Shown: positions 24,386 through 32,850, numbered from the stretch's first letter. The stretch: 64,000 nt of DNA from Canibacter sp052085365 (GCA_052085365.1 JBQDFP010000004.1:1-64000); one strand, 5' to 3'. Made by a program: numbers and translations. Notes: generated by a model not told the origin, from the letters alone.

Positions 24386-25585
24386 ATGTCAACTGGACAG
24401 CAGTCGGTACTCACCCTCACCGGGCTTGAACCTTCGCTGTCTGGTTGGCGTTTTTCGGTGAAGGACGGCTTGGTTCGGGTCGAACATGATTCGACGGCGG
24501 GCCAAGCCGAACTTGCACCGATTCTGGTGCGTGCGCTCGATAACTCAGCAACGCACGGTCCGCTACCGGTTCGTGCGTTAGAGGTGGATCAAACCAACGA
24601 GTCATTCATTGTTGATGACCGGTGGATTGTGAAGTTAATTACTCGATGGGGTACGGCAGATCGCTCCTCCATTCTTGAACGTCTGTTAGCGGCCTCACAC
24701 TCAGATGATGTGCCTCGTTTCGTCGGGTCAATCGAGTGGGATCATCCCGATTTTGGTGTGGCCACAGTTGCGCTCGTTTCTGACTTTATTGCTGGAACTT
24801 CGGACGGGTGGACGTGGGCAGCGGATGACGTGATCACCGCACTCAGTGAGGCCTCGCACCCGACCTGGCCGAGCGAGGTGGGGAGACTTGCTGCTCGGGT
24901 CCATACTGACCTGAACAACACAGAGAAAATCGCTGCTCTACAGATTTCTGAAACATCAACCGAAAATACAGCAGTAGACCAGTCTGTGGACGACAGCTTG
25001 GCCGACCTGTATGACGACCGCGTCGACAGTGCAGCGCTACGAATACGAAACCGGATTGATGCGCTCCATGCTGCCATGAAGTCACTCCCGCCTGACTGGG
25101 ACCCGAAACCAATCATCACCCACGGTGACCTACACGTGGGACAGATTATTCGCGCCCTGGACGACAAATACTACTTACTTGATTTCGACGGAAACCCGCA
25201 CTGGGAACCCGGGTCCCTGTTACACAAAGAACCAGTCGAACGAGACCTCGCACACATGCTCAACTCCATCGACCTAGTGGCGGTAGTCGCGCAGAAACGC
25301 ATGGGTCGCGTTTCTGACTACGTGTGGGACTGGGCCGACGATGCCGGCACACAATTCTTAGCGGCATATTCGGCAGAACTGAGCCGCCTCACCAGTCCGA
25401 TTACCTATAATCGAGCCGCACTGCCTGCCCTGCAAGCCGAGCAACTCATTTCTGAACTCCGGTACGCCGCAGATTTTCTTCCCGAATGGGAATACGCCCC
25501 AAACGGTGCAATAAGTCACCGCTATATTTCGTCAGCAACGTTAGAGGAGCCCTTATGGACACCACCAAATTCATCGACGACCTAA
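24386..25585 (+). CDS. Maltokinase/glucosamine-kinase-like phosphotransferase
   Basis: A 399-residue protein of the aminoglycoside-phosphotransferase fold with a maltokinase-like N-terminal cap (about 1-80). The catalytic block ITHGDLHVGQII (about 244-255) and LLDFDGNPHWEPG (about 264-276, metal-binding DFD), with the following KEPVERDLAHML, match the actinobacterial maltokinase / glucosamine kinase family rather than antibiotic phosphotransferases. Expected reaction: ATP-dependent phosphorylation of an (amino)sugar. ATG 24386 has GGGAG 5 bases upstream and is 18 bp after the MFS gene. The last 31 bp overlap the SIS gene. Maltokinase activity itself is unlikely: no trehalose-pathway gene is nearby. 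Confidence 0.78.
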   Translation: MSTGQQSVLTLTGLEPSLSGWRFSVKDGLVRVEHDSTAGQAELAPILVRALDNSATHGPLPVRALEVDQTNESFIVDDRWIVKLITRWGTADRSSILERLLAASHSDDVPRFVGSIEWDHPDFGVATVALVSDFIAGTSDGWTWAADDVITALSEASHPTWPSEVGRLAARVHTDLNNTEKIAALQISETSTENTAVDQSVDDSLADLYDDRVDSAALRIRNRIDALHAAMKSLPPDWDPKPIITHGDLHVGQIIRALDDKYYLLDFDGNPHWEPGSLLHKEPVERDLAHMLNSIDLVAVVAQKRMGRVSDYVWDWADDAGTQFLAAYSAELSRLTSPITYNRAALPALQAEQLISELRYAADFLPEWEYAPNGAISHRYISSATLEEPLWTPPNSSTT

Positions 25586-26529
25586 AACAAATTCCCAATC
25601 AGCTCACCAAGTTGGCTGAACGTTTAGAAACAGCACCGTCTCCGTTTACCTCGGTTGATTTTTCGGGCATTCGCCGTTTGCTGCTCCTCGGAATGGGGTC
25701 GAGCTTCTACGCCGCTGACGTATTAGCGCGCGAAGCACGCGCCGAAGGGCTTGCCGTCAATACAGAACTGGCAAGCACCGAGCACCTACCAGAGCCAGCC
25801 GACGATCTGCTCGTTATCGCGATCTCGGCAACCGGCGGCAGCGTCGAAGTGCTTGACGCCTGCGAAAAATATCGCGGCACCGGGCGACTCGTTGCGCTCA
25901 CCAACAATCCCGGGTCAAAAATCACTGAAATGGCCGACCAAGTTGTTGAAATGTATGCCGGTGTTGAAACAAGCGGTGTGGCTTGCCGCACGTTCCGACA
26001 CACACTCATCATGCTGCGCGGGTTGTTGCAGCAGTTTGGCATGAGCGAAAACACTCCGCTGGTAACCCTTGCTCATCATGCAGCCGAAGCGAACGCCGCC
26101 CTACTAGATACACGAGCCGACTGGCTCGCAACCGTTGCTGCAACACTCGAGAGCGAATTCGGGACCTGGATCTTAGCCCCGGTTGAACGCCTGTCATCAG
26201 CACGCCAGTCTGCCCTCATGATGCGTGAAGTTCCCCGCAATATTGCATACGCGTCAGAAACCGGTGACTGGTCCCACGTCGACGTATATCTCACAACAGA
26301 GCAGGACTATAAAGCCCTCATTTTTGCAGGGTCACGATGGGACGGGCCAGCACTCGATTGGATGGAAAAACGAGGCTCCACTTTTGTTGCTGTAGGTCGA
26401 GGCACCGAAGGCGACCCGCTGCCGAACGCGGCACACACAATCGAGTTTCCGCATCAAGATAACGCGGCAGTCGCGCAACTGACCGAGCCACTCATCGGTG
26501 AGCTCGTCGCCACGCACTGGCACGGCTAA
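25555..26529 (+). CDS. SIS-domain sugar isomerase/deaminase/deglycase-like protein
   Basis: A 324-residue double-SIS protein like the isomerase half of GlmS, type II GlcN6P deaminases and FrlB-type deglycases. LLLGMGSSFYAADVLAREA (about 44-62) and AISATGGSVEVLDAC (about 90-104) form the phosphosugar site; GVACRTFRHTLIML is typical of the helical linker. It would act on a phosphorylated aminosugar or glycosylamine, releasing ammonia or an amine plus a hexose phosphate. ATG 25555 has GAGGAG 6 bases upstream, and the gene overlaps the kinase gene by 31 bp, so the two are tightly coupled and probably consecutive steps. Its stop overlaps the convergent yggS by 4 bp. Confidence 0.82.
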   Translation: MDTTKFIDDLKQIPNQLTKLAERLETAPSPFTSVDFSGIRRLLLLGMGSSFYAADVLAREARAEGLAVNTELASTEHLPEPADDLLVIAISATGGSVEVLDACEKYRGTGRLVALTNNPGSKITEMADQVVEMYAGVETSGVACRTFRHTLIMLRGLLQQFGMSENTPLVTLAHHAAEANAALLDTRADWLATVAATLESEFGTWILAPVERLSSARQSALMMREVPRNIAYASETGDWSHVDVYLTTEQDYKALIFAGSRWDGPALDWMEKRGSTFVAVGRGTEGDPLPNAAHTIEFPHQDNAAVAQLTEPLIGELVATHWHG

Positions 26530-27275
26530 CTCGGCCAGTAGTACGAATCAGGGAGTGCGCGTTCGCCGAAAATTGCTTGGCCGACGCGCACCACATTCGC
26601 GCCCTCTTCGATGGCGAGTTCATAATCGCCTGACATGCCCATAGAGAGTTCACCCGCACCGATTACCTCCGGGTGCGTCTCACGGGCGCGATCACGAACG
26701 TTCCGCAGCACTTCAAAACAGGGGCGGACACGATCGGCGTCGCTCGAAAACACAGCGAGAGTCATAAACCCGCGCACTTTCAACGAAGTGAACTGGGGAA
26801 GCACCTCGAGCAGCGCAGGCACCGCTTCTGGGTCGAGTCCAAATTTGGACTCTTCGCCAGAGGTGTTGACCTGGACATAGACATCGAGTTCACGATCCAC
26901 CATCTTCAACCGTCGATCGAGTGCGACCGCGAGACGTTCACTGTCGAGTGCTTGAAACTCTGACGCAAACGCGGCAACGTCTTTCGCCTTATTGCGTTGC
27001 AGGTGTCCGATGACCGCCCAATTAACGTCGAGGTCGCGCAGGTTTTCCCACTTCCGTTTCGCCTCTTGCACCTTGTTTTCACCGAGGGTGGTGCAACCGG
27101 CAGCGATCGCATTACGCACACGATCTTCCGGCACCGTTTTACTCACCGGCAATAGTCGAATCTCGTTCACGTCCCGCCCGGCACGATCTGCTGCTGCAGC
27201 AATCTTGCCCTGCACGACTTCGATATTGTGCCGAAAATCTTCAACAGTGTTCGCGGTCTCGTACATAGCGCTCAT
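26526..27275 (-). CDS. yggS: YggS-family PLP homeostasis protein
   Basis: A 249-residue alanine-racemase-fold protein of the YggS/PROSC (PLPBP) family. LLPVSKTVPEDRVR carries the PLP lysine (about 46). CTTLGENKVQEAKRKWE, AVIGHLQRNKAKDVA, LDVYVQVNTSGEESKFG and LSMGMSGDYELAIEEGANVVRVGQAIFG are diagnostic. The protein binds PLP without catalysis and helps control free PLP and amino/keto acid balance. It is encoded back to back with a pyridoxal kinase, the two start codons being 15 bp apart. ATG 27275 has no Shine-Dalgarno site, suggesting a leaderless mRNA. Confidence 0.93.
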   Translation of the reverse strand: MSAMYETANTVEDFRHNIEVVQGKIAAAADRAGRDVNEIRLLPVSKTVPEDRVRNAIAAGCTTLGENKVQEAKRKWENLRDLDVNWAVIGHLQRNKAKDVAAFASEFQALDSERLAVALDRRLKMVDRELDVYVQVNTSGEESKFGLDPEAVPALLEVLPQFTSLKVRGFMTLAVFSSDADRVRPCFEVLRNVRDRARETHPEVIGAGELSMGMSGDYELAIEEGANVVRVGQAIFGERALPDSYYWPS

Positions 27276-27290
27276 ACTACACTTGCAAAT

Positions 27291-28073
27291 ATGTCGAGCT
27301 CACCGGGTCAAAGTAAATGGGAGATGGACCGTAGACCAGCAGACGTGCTGCTCATCGGGTCTCAAGTTGTGTACGGATTCGTGGGCACGAACGCATCATC
27401 AACGGTGTTGGCCGAAGCTGGACTGCGCACTGCAACGGCGCCCACGATTCTGCTCAGCAGCCTGCCTCACTACGACAGCGTGCACACACAAGCGATGCCA
27501 GCCCAGTGGCTCGGTGAGGCGCTCGCAGATATTGCGACACTGGGTGTGCTGGACGAGGTCGCGACAGTTCACACTGGGTATTTTGCGTCCCCCGAACAGG
27601 TGGTGGCCGTTGCTTCCTGGCTTGCCCCGATTCTTCACGCGAAGCCGAAGCTTCGCCTCGTGGTTGATCCGACGCTCGGTGATGCAGACGTCGGGTTTTA
27701 TACCGACCCACGAGTGGCTGAAGCGCTGCGTGAACATTTGGTGCCGCTCGCGACCGGGCTCACCCCGAATGCCTTCGAACTTGATCTGCTCAACGAAGAC
27801 GGTGACCCGGTGAACCTATTGGGCGAACGCGGTGAGTGGATCATTGTGACCGGCGGAAGCGATGACCCAATCAACAATATTGTGGTGACACGTGACGGCA
27901 CCGATTCTTTTGTTACCTCTCGGGTGGGGAGCAACGCGAAAGGCACCGGAGATGTGTTTACCGCCGCCCTGGTGGCGGCGCTGCATCGTGGTGAAACCGT
28001 TCAGACCGCGGCACGCACGGCAGCGGCAGAGGTCACTCGACGTCTCGAAGCGTCACAGGCGGCCCTGCGCTAG
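27291..28073 (+). CDS. Pyridoxal kinase (PdxY/PdxK type)
   Basis: A 260-residue ribokinase-fold kinase. VLLIGSQVVYGFVGTNASS is the substrate-binding start, LPHYDSVHTQAM follows, VVDPTLGDADVGFYTD matches the pyridoxal-kinase DPVMGD-type loop, TPNAFELDLL comes next, and SNAKGTGDVFTAALVAAL near the C-terminus gives the GTGD anion hole with the catalytic Asp. It makes PLP from pyridoxal and ATP. ATG 27291 is preferred; ATG 27324 has a GGGAG directly abutting it. No ribosome site lies before 27291, and TACACT at 27278-27283 is positioned for a leaderless start. Confidence 0.88.
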   Translation: MSSSPGQSKWEMDRRPADVLLIGSQVVYGFVGTNASSTVLAEAGLRTATAPTILLSSLPHYDSVHTQAMPAQWLGEALADIATLGVLDEVATVHTGYFASPEQVVAVASWLAPILHAKPKLRLVVDPTLGDADVGFYTDPRVAEALREHLVPLATGLTPNAFELDLLNEDGDPVNLLGERGEWIIVTGGSDDPINNIVVTRDGTDSFVTSRVGSNAKGTGDVFTAALVAALHRGETVQTAARTAAAEVTRRLEASQAALR

Positions 28074-28107
28074 CTTATACAAGTCCCAAATTTCGCGCCC
28101 TTCTGCT

Positions 28108-28149
28108 ATAGTGTCACAGTGAGCCGCTTCACAACGGGGTGATGCGGCA
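28108..28149 (+). promoter_or_regulatory. Promoter element and leader hairpin of the APC permease gene
   Basis: TATAGT at 28108-28113 is a good -10 box. The leader then holds a hairpin: GCCGC-T-TCAC at 28124-28133 pairs with GTGA-T-GCGGC at 28140-28149, with a T-T mismatch. The stem ends 22 bases before the ATG at 28172 and could modulate translation or act as a protein site. No known riboswitch is recognised. Confidence 0.4.
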
Positions 28150-28171
28150 CCTGAACGAGGGGTAACTTCAC

Positions 28172-29719
28172 ATGAGTGAAAAACCAAAACTCGCGCATCT
28201 TGAAGATGTCGAGCATTTGTCTGTTCTCGGGTACGACAATTCGTTTGATCGTTCCATGAGCCTGTGGGCGAATTTCGCCCTGGGGTTTACGTATTTGTCT
28301 CCGCTGGTTGGCGTGTATTCACTGCTCGCAGTTGCACTGTCTACCGGTGGTCCGCCTTCGATTTGGTGGATCGTGATTGTTGCGGTCGGTCAGACGCTCG
28401 TGGCGCTCGTGTTTGGCGAGGTGGTTTCGCAGTACCCGATTCATGGCGGAGTGTATCCGTGGGCAAGACGATTGTGGGGTCGTAGATACGCATGGATGGC
28501 CGCCTGGATTTATATTTGGGCACTCATTGTGACAATCACGTCGGTCGCAGAGTTCGGTTCGGGGTTCATTGCGAGCCTGTTTGGTGTAGAACTGACCGCA
28601 AACACTGCGCTGATCTTCGGGCTCGCGCTGCTGCTGCTCGCATTGATTTTCAACTTCACGGGAACAAAATGGCTCTCACGCATTGCACGAATTGGCCTGT
28701 TTGCTGAGCTTATTGGTGTGATCGGGCTCGGGCTATACTTGCTCATTTTCGAACGGCACCAACCGTTCTCGGTGTTCTTTGACACGATGGGCAAAGGCGA
28801 AGACGGCTACCTGCCGGTATTTTTCGCTGCCGCAATCACCGGCCTCTTTTTGTTCTATGGGTTTGAAGCATGCGGTGATGTGGCAGAAGAAGTGTCACAG
28901 CCGGCGAAACGGATTCCCCGTGCCATGCTCATGACTATTCTTGTGGGAGCGATCTCAGCGCTCGTGTCGTTTGGCGGCTATGTGCTTGCTGCCCCGAACC
29001 TACAAGACATTGTGGATGGGAAAGTCGGCGACCCGATTCCTGCGATCCTCGAAGCGAGTCTGGGATCAGTGGGCGCGAAGGTCTTCCTCGTCGTGGCATT
29101 AACCGCGTTCATTTCGTGCGTGTTGAGCCTGCAGGCTGCTGCCAGCCGTCTGATCTACTCGTTCGCTCGTGACGGGATGATGCCCGGCCATGCGTGGCTG
29201 TCGAAGGTGTCCCCCACGAATAAGGTACCCACGAATGCCCTCATTGTTGCGTGCACGGTTCCGGCACTAATTTGTGTGTTGATTCGTTTCAACGACGGCA
29301 TTTTGGTGCCGGTCACGTCCTTCGCGATTCTCGGTATCTATGTGGCATTCCACATGGTTGTGTTTGCGGCTCTTCGGCAGCGGTTCAAAGGCTGGAAGCC
29401 TGCGGGGCCGTTCTCGCTAGGCGCCTGGGGCATGATCGTCAACATCGTCGCACTCGTGTACGGCATTTTTGCGATGATCTTGATGGCGAAGCCAGACTCG
29501 ACCGGGGTGTTCTTCACCGACTATGTCGTGCTGATTGGACTGGCTGTGGTACTCGTCACCGGCGGGCTCTACCTGCTCATCGCTCGGCCAGACAAGAAGT
29601 CGGTTGCCCCTGAAGGTGACGCGATCGAGGTAGCGGCTGAGATACGACGCAGAACCGGTCAGGTCACCGCCGTTGATGCCAGGCACGCACGCCCAGGGCA
29701 TGTCGACCCTCAACGGTAA
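28172..29719 (+). CDS. APC-family amino acid/amine permease
   Basis: A 515-residue secondary transporter with about 12 membrane segments. The N-terminal LSVLGYDNSFDRSMSLWANFALGFTYLSPLVGVYSLLAVAL (about 14-55) corresponds to TM1 with its unwound glycine region. FYGFEACGDVAEEVSQPAKRIPRAM (about 228-252) is the conserved TM6/loop of the amino acid-polyamine-organocation superfamily, in the eukaryotic-GABA-permease-like branch. The C-terminal tail is polar. Likely cargo is an amino acid, GABA or a related amine, taken up at the cytoplasmic membrane. It is followed 56 bp later by a nitronate monooxygenase gene. Confidence 0.87.
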   Translation: MSEKPKLAHLEDVEHLSVLGYDNSFDRSMSLWANFALGFTYLSPLVGVYSLLAVALSTGGPPSIWWIVIVAVGQTLVALVFGEVVSQYPIHGGVYPWARRLWGRRYAWMAAWIYIWALIVTITSVAEFGSGFIASLFGVELTANTALIFGLALLLLALIFNFTGTKWLSRIARIGLFAELIGVIGLGLYLLIFERHQPFSVFFDTMGKGEDGYLPVFFAAAITGLFLFYGFEACGDVAEEVSQPAKRIPRAMLMTILVGAISALVSFGGYVLAAPNLQDIVDGKVGDPIPAILEASLGSVGAKVFLVVALTAFISCVLSLQAAASRLIYSFARDGMMPGHAWLSKVSPTNKVPTNALIVACTVPALICVLIRFNDGILVPVTSFAILGIYVAFHMVVFAALRQRFKGWKPAGPFSLGAWGMIVNIVALVYGIFAMILMAKPDSTGVFFTDYVVLIGLAVVLVTGGLYLLIARPDKKSVAPEGDAIEVAAEIRRRTGQVTAVDARHARPGHVDPQR

Positions 29720-29775
29720 GTAACCGAGCCGTAATATCCTTGCCCGGTGAGAGCGGGCGGGAGTACGGTTCGAAT

Positions 29776-30840
29776 ATGGGATCTTTTACGCAGACACTCC
29801 GAATCACGTTTCCTATAGTGCTCGCCCCCATGGCGGGGACGGTGACCCCTGAGCTTGCCGCGGAGGTCAGTAATGCGGGAGGGCTCGGGTCGCTGGGTCT
29901 TGCCGGAAAATCTGTCACAGATGCACGTGCCATGATTCGGCGTTATAAAGAGCTCTCGTCTGGGCCGCTCAACGTGAACTTCTTCTGTCACCAAGAGCCG
30001 AAACGTGATGCCACAGTTGAGAGTCAGTGGATTGATCACTTGCGTCCGCTGTTTGCTGAAGCACACGCGACTGCCCCGGCTGAACTAGCACCAAGCTATA
30101 CGTCATTTCTTGGGGATGAAGCAATGCTCGAGATGGTGTTGGAAGAGGCTCCCGCTGTGGTGAGCTTTCATTTCGGGCTCCCTGATGCTGAAGTAATCAA
30201 TCGATTGCACAGCAACGGCACATTTCTCATCGCGACCGCAACGAACGTTGCAGAAGCCGAGCAGATTATTTCAGCAGGTCTCGACGGCGTGATTGCGCAG
30301 GGTGCTGAGGCCGGCGGGCACCGCGGTGTTTTTCAGACAGAAGTATTTGATGAGCATCTATCGACTGCTGCGTTAGTCAGTCTGATCCGCCCTCGAACGC
30401 ACCTCCCAGTGATTGCCGCGGGTGGCATAATGAACCGGAGCGGCATTGAGGCAATGACTGCTCTTGGAGCGGATGCGGTGCAACTCGGCACAGCATTTAT
30501 TTTATGCCCGGAATCAGCTGCAAAAGACGCCTATCGGGCAGCGCTCCAGGCCGGCGGCAAAGCCACCAAGCTCTCTCGCGTGTACTCGGGTCGTCCCGCG
30601 CGGGGCCTGGTTGAACCGTTTATGGAGTTCGCTGAAAACACCGACCGTCGCGTACCCGCATTCCCAGTCGCATACTCAGCAAACAAACAACTGGCACCCG
30701 CAGCGGCAGAGAAAGGTATTCCCGGAATGTCACCTCACTGGGCCGGTCAGGGCTACCCACTCGCAGTAGCGGAGCCCGCGGCCGCCGTTATGAAACGGTT
30801 GACTGCTGCGACGCCCGACGCACCTGCACTGCGCCGATAA
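29776..30840 (+). CDS. Nitronate monooxygenase (2-nitropropane dioxygenase family)
   Basis: A 354-residue FMN-dependent TIM-barrel enzyme. PIVLAPMAGTVTPELAAEVSNAGGLGSLG (about 11-39) is the flavin-binding start, NVNFFCHQ follows, and GVIAQGAEAGGHRGVF (about 171-186) carries the family GGHxG motif. VIAAGGIMNRSGIEAMTALGADAVQLGTAF completes the phosphate-binding part. It oxidises alkyl nitronates such as propionate 3-nitronate. ATG 29776 lies 14 bases after a GGGAG; TAATAT at 29732-29737 is a plausible -10. Its last 53 bp overlap the convergent DHA2 transporter gene. Confidence 0.88.
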   Translation: MGSFTQTLRITFPIVLAPMAGTVTPELAAEVSNAGGLGSLGLAGKSVTDARAMIRRYKELSSGPLNVNFFCHQEPKRDATVESQWIDHLRPLFAEAHATAPAELAPSYTSFLGDEAMLEMVLEEAPAVVSFHFGLPDAEVINRLHSNGTFLIATATNVAEAEQIISAGLDGVIAQGAEAGGHRGVFQTEVFDEHLSTAALVSLIRPRTHLPVIAAGGIMNRSGIEAMTALGADAVQLGTAFILCPESAAKDAYRAALQAGGKATKLSRVYSGRPARGLVEPFMEFAENTDRRVPAFPVAYSANKQLAPAAAEKGIPGMSPHWAGQGYPLAVAEPAAAVMKRLTAATPDAPALRR

Positions 30841-32386
30841 GCCCCAGCACGAGGAACACCGCCGCGATCAGGAGGGCCCAACGTGTCGCATCGCTGAAGC
30901 CTGCAACCAACGCATGAATAATGTTGCTGTCGTAATCCTGCACTCTCAGCTGAGTGATTGCACTGCCCGCAGATTGTCGCGTTGATTCGGCAAGCTTGTC
31001 AGCTGTGGAGCCGCTCACCCCGGCATCGTTAAGTGCCTGCGGCAACGATATTGACAGCGCAACCGAGAGCGCAGCACCCGCGAACGCGGTGCCCAGAGCG
31101 GTGCCGATCTGACGAACGGTGCTCTGTGTTGCTGAGCCTTGGCCCGAGATCTCTACGGGAACATCTTGAAGCACCGTGCCGGTCAGTTGCGCTGAAGCGA
31201 GCCCGAGCCCCAGGCCGTATGCCACTAGTGGCATTGCCACAACCCAGGCTGACGTTTCGGGTCCGATAATCAGTGCGAGCACCATCACCCCGACAACTTC
31301 GAGACCGAGCCCTATGAGCACCGTGCCGGGAGCACCAAAACGGGCGGCGACGTGCCGTGCTGCGGCTCCTGAAAAGAAGGCTCCGAGCGCCATCGCGGCG
31401 AGCACCATGCCTGCGGTGATGACGCTCAGACCGAGCGCATTAATCAAATACAGGGGCAGCACGAAAATTATCGCAAATTCGCCGACCGCAACCATGGCGG
31501 CCGTGATGTTGCCCCACGAGAATGTGGAGAATTGGAAGAGTTTCAGGTCAAGCAGAGCATCGCGTTGATTCTTCTCACGGTGTCGCTCCCACAAGATAAA
31601 CAGCACAATCGTAAGAACAGCGACGGCGAGCGCCACCGGAACCGCTGAAACTGATGCGTCTTTCGTCCAGACAAGCCCGAACAGATTCAGGTCTTTTTTC
31701 GGTGACCACCAGCCCAAGTCGGGCCCCTCAATGACTGCGAATACGAGCGCACCAAAGCCGACCGCGCTCAGAAGTGCACCGTCCACATCTGCGCCACGAC
31801 GTGTTTTGTTGCCCCGCGTTTCGGGAACGGTCACGACTGCGGCGATCACTACAAGCGCACCGAGCGGGATGTTAACGAGGAAGATCCAATGCCACGACAC
31901 CCACTGGGTCAAAGCCGCGCCTGCGAGCGGCCCGACCGCTGCTGCGCCTGAAATTACGGCGCCCCACACGCCAAAAGCTGCCGCCCGGTAGCGACCCCGA
32001 AAGACCGCGTTGACGGTGGAGAGCGTCGAGGGCATAATTGCTGCGGCCCCGACCGCTTGAATGGCGCGTGCCCCGATGAGCCCGGCCGCACTCGCAGAAG
32101 CCGCCGCAACCCCGCTCCCCGCAGCAAAGATCACGAGTCCTATGATGAAAAGCCGTTTTCTCCCGAAGGTGTCGGCTAGTTTCCCGGTCGATAAGAGGAG
32201 TGCGGCCAGCAGGACTGCGTAGAGGCTGTTCACCCACTGCGCGTCAGTCAGGTCAAGTCCCAGATCGGTAATTATGGCGGGCAGCGCAACTCCGACTATT
32301 GTCCCGTCAAGAACAATCAGTCCGAGGCCAACTGAGAGCGTTGCGAGTGCAAACCAGTCTCGTGGTGAAGGTGCCCGCGTGGTCAT
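30788..32386 (-). CDS. MFS exporter, DHA2 (14-TM) family
   Basis: A 532-residue major facilitator with 14 predicted segments. TM1 reads LATLSVGLGLIVLDGTIVGVALPAI (the LDxTIVNVALP motif C1 region), motif A is GKLADTFGRKRLF, and TM5 WHWIFLVNIPLGALVV is the drug:H+ antiporter-2 signature. It exports a drug or lipophilic metabolite. The start is ATG 32386, which shares a base with the stop of the DUF2871 gene (TAATG); the 14 codons upstream are in that gene. It overlaps the nitronate monooxygenase gene tail-to-tail by 53 bp. Confidence 0.88.
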   Translation of the reverse strand: MTTRAPSPRDWFALATLSVGLGLIVLDGTIVGVALPAIITDLGLDLTDAQWVNSLYAVLLAALLLSTGKLADTFGRKRLFIIGLVIFAAGSGVAAASASAAGLIGARAIQAVGAAAIMPSTLSTVNAVFRGRYRAAAFGVWGAVISGAAAVGPLAGAALTQWVSWHWIFLVNIPLGALVVIAAVVTVPETRGNKTRRGADVDGALLSAVGFGALVFAVIEGPDLGWWSPKKDLNLFGLVWTKDASVSAVPVALAVAVLTIVLFILWERHREKNQRDALLDLKLFQFSTFSWGNITAAMVAVGEFAIIFVLPLYLINALGLSVITAGMVLAAMALGAFFSGAAARHVAARFGAPGTVLIGLGLEVVGVMVLALIIGPETSAWVVAMPLVAYGLGLGLASAQLTGTVLQDVPVEISGQGSATQSTVRQIGTALGTAFAGAALSVALSISLPQALNDAGVSGSTADKLAESTRQSAGSAITQLRVQDYDSNIIHALVAGFSDATRWALLIAAVFLVLGLIGAVQVRRASQQSTVS

Positions 32387-32850
32387 TATGCCTGCGCGGT
32401 TTCCGTGATTTCGGGGCGGGTTTTCCAACCGTTACGGTGAAGTGCTTTACCGAGAGCGACGAAGAGAAACACGAAAGCAAGAGTTAATGCAATGTGACCA
32501 AGTCCCGCCATCCCCGAAATAGCAGCATTCAGTCCTGATGCAATATCGGTGCCGAGCACTGTGAGTGACCCGCGCCAGAGCATCATTGCAGTTGAGACAA
32601 GGACTCCGATGTTGTACACCCAAAAGAACCAGTTGAAGGCTCGACTGCGTGAAAGTTGGAAGACTGCTTCGAAGGCCAGGACGATAGCGCTGATTATGAA
32701 CCCCAGGGTAAGCAAGTGCGTGTGTGCCACTGCCAACTGTGTGTATTCGCCCGCTGGGAAGCCCTGCGCTTTGGTGAACTCACGATAGAAGAGGCCAGCG
32801 CTGAGTCCCAGAATCACATAAATAACAGATGAAAAGAAAAGTTTTCGCAC
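32386..32850 (-). CDS. DUF2871 membrane protein
   Basis: A 154-residue integral membrane protein with four segments (about 5-20, 42-64, 72-92, 110-132). The strings LAVAHTHLLTLGFI and NTGV-like FNWFFWVYNIGV are typical of the DUF2871 family, which shares the His-in-TM2 look of small haem-copper-oxidase-like membrane proteins; its function is unknown. It is co-transcribed with the DHA2 exporter and is the upstream gene. Divergent from the nitrilase gene across 254 bp. Confidence 0.72.
   Translation of the reverse strand: MRKLFFSSVIYVILGLSAGLFYREFTKAQGFPAGEYTQLAVAHTHLLTLGFIISAIVLAFEAVFQLSRSRAFNWFFWVYNIGVLVSTAMMLWRGSLTVLGTDIASGLNAAISGMAGLGHIALTLAFVFLFVALGKALHRNGWKTRPEITETAQA

Noticed and set aside
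24386..25585. Aminoglycoside resistance phosphotransferase
   Set aside because: Fold is shared, but the HGDLHVGQ and DFDGNPHWEPG motifs, the N-terminal cap and the SIS/MFS context point to the maltokinase/glucosamine-kinase family.
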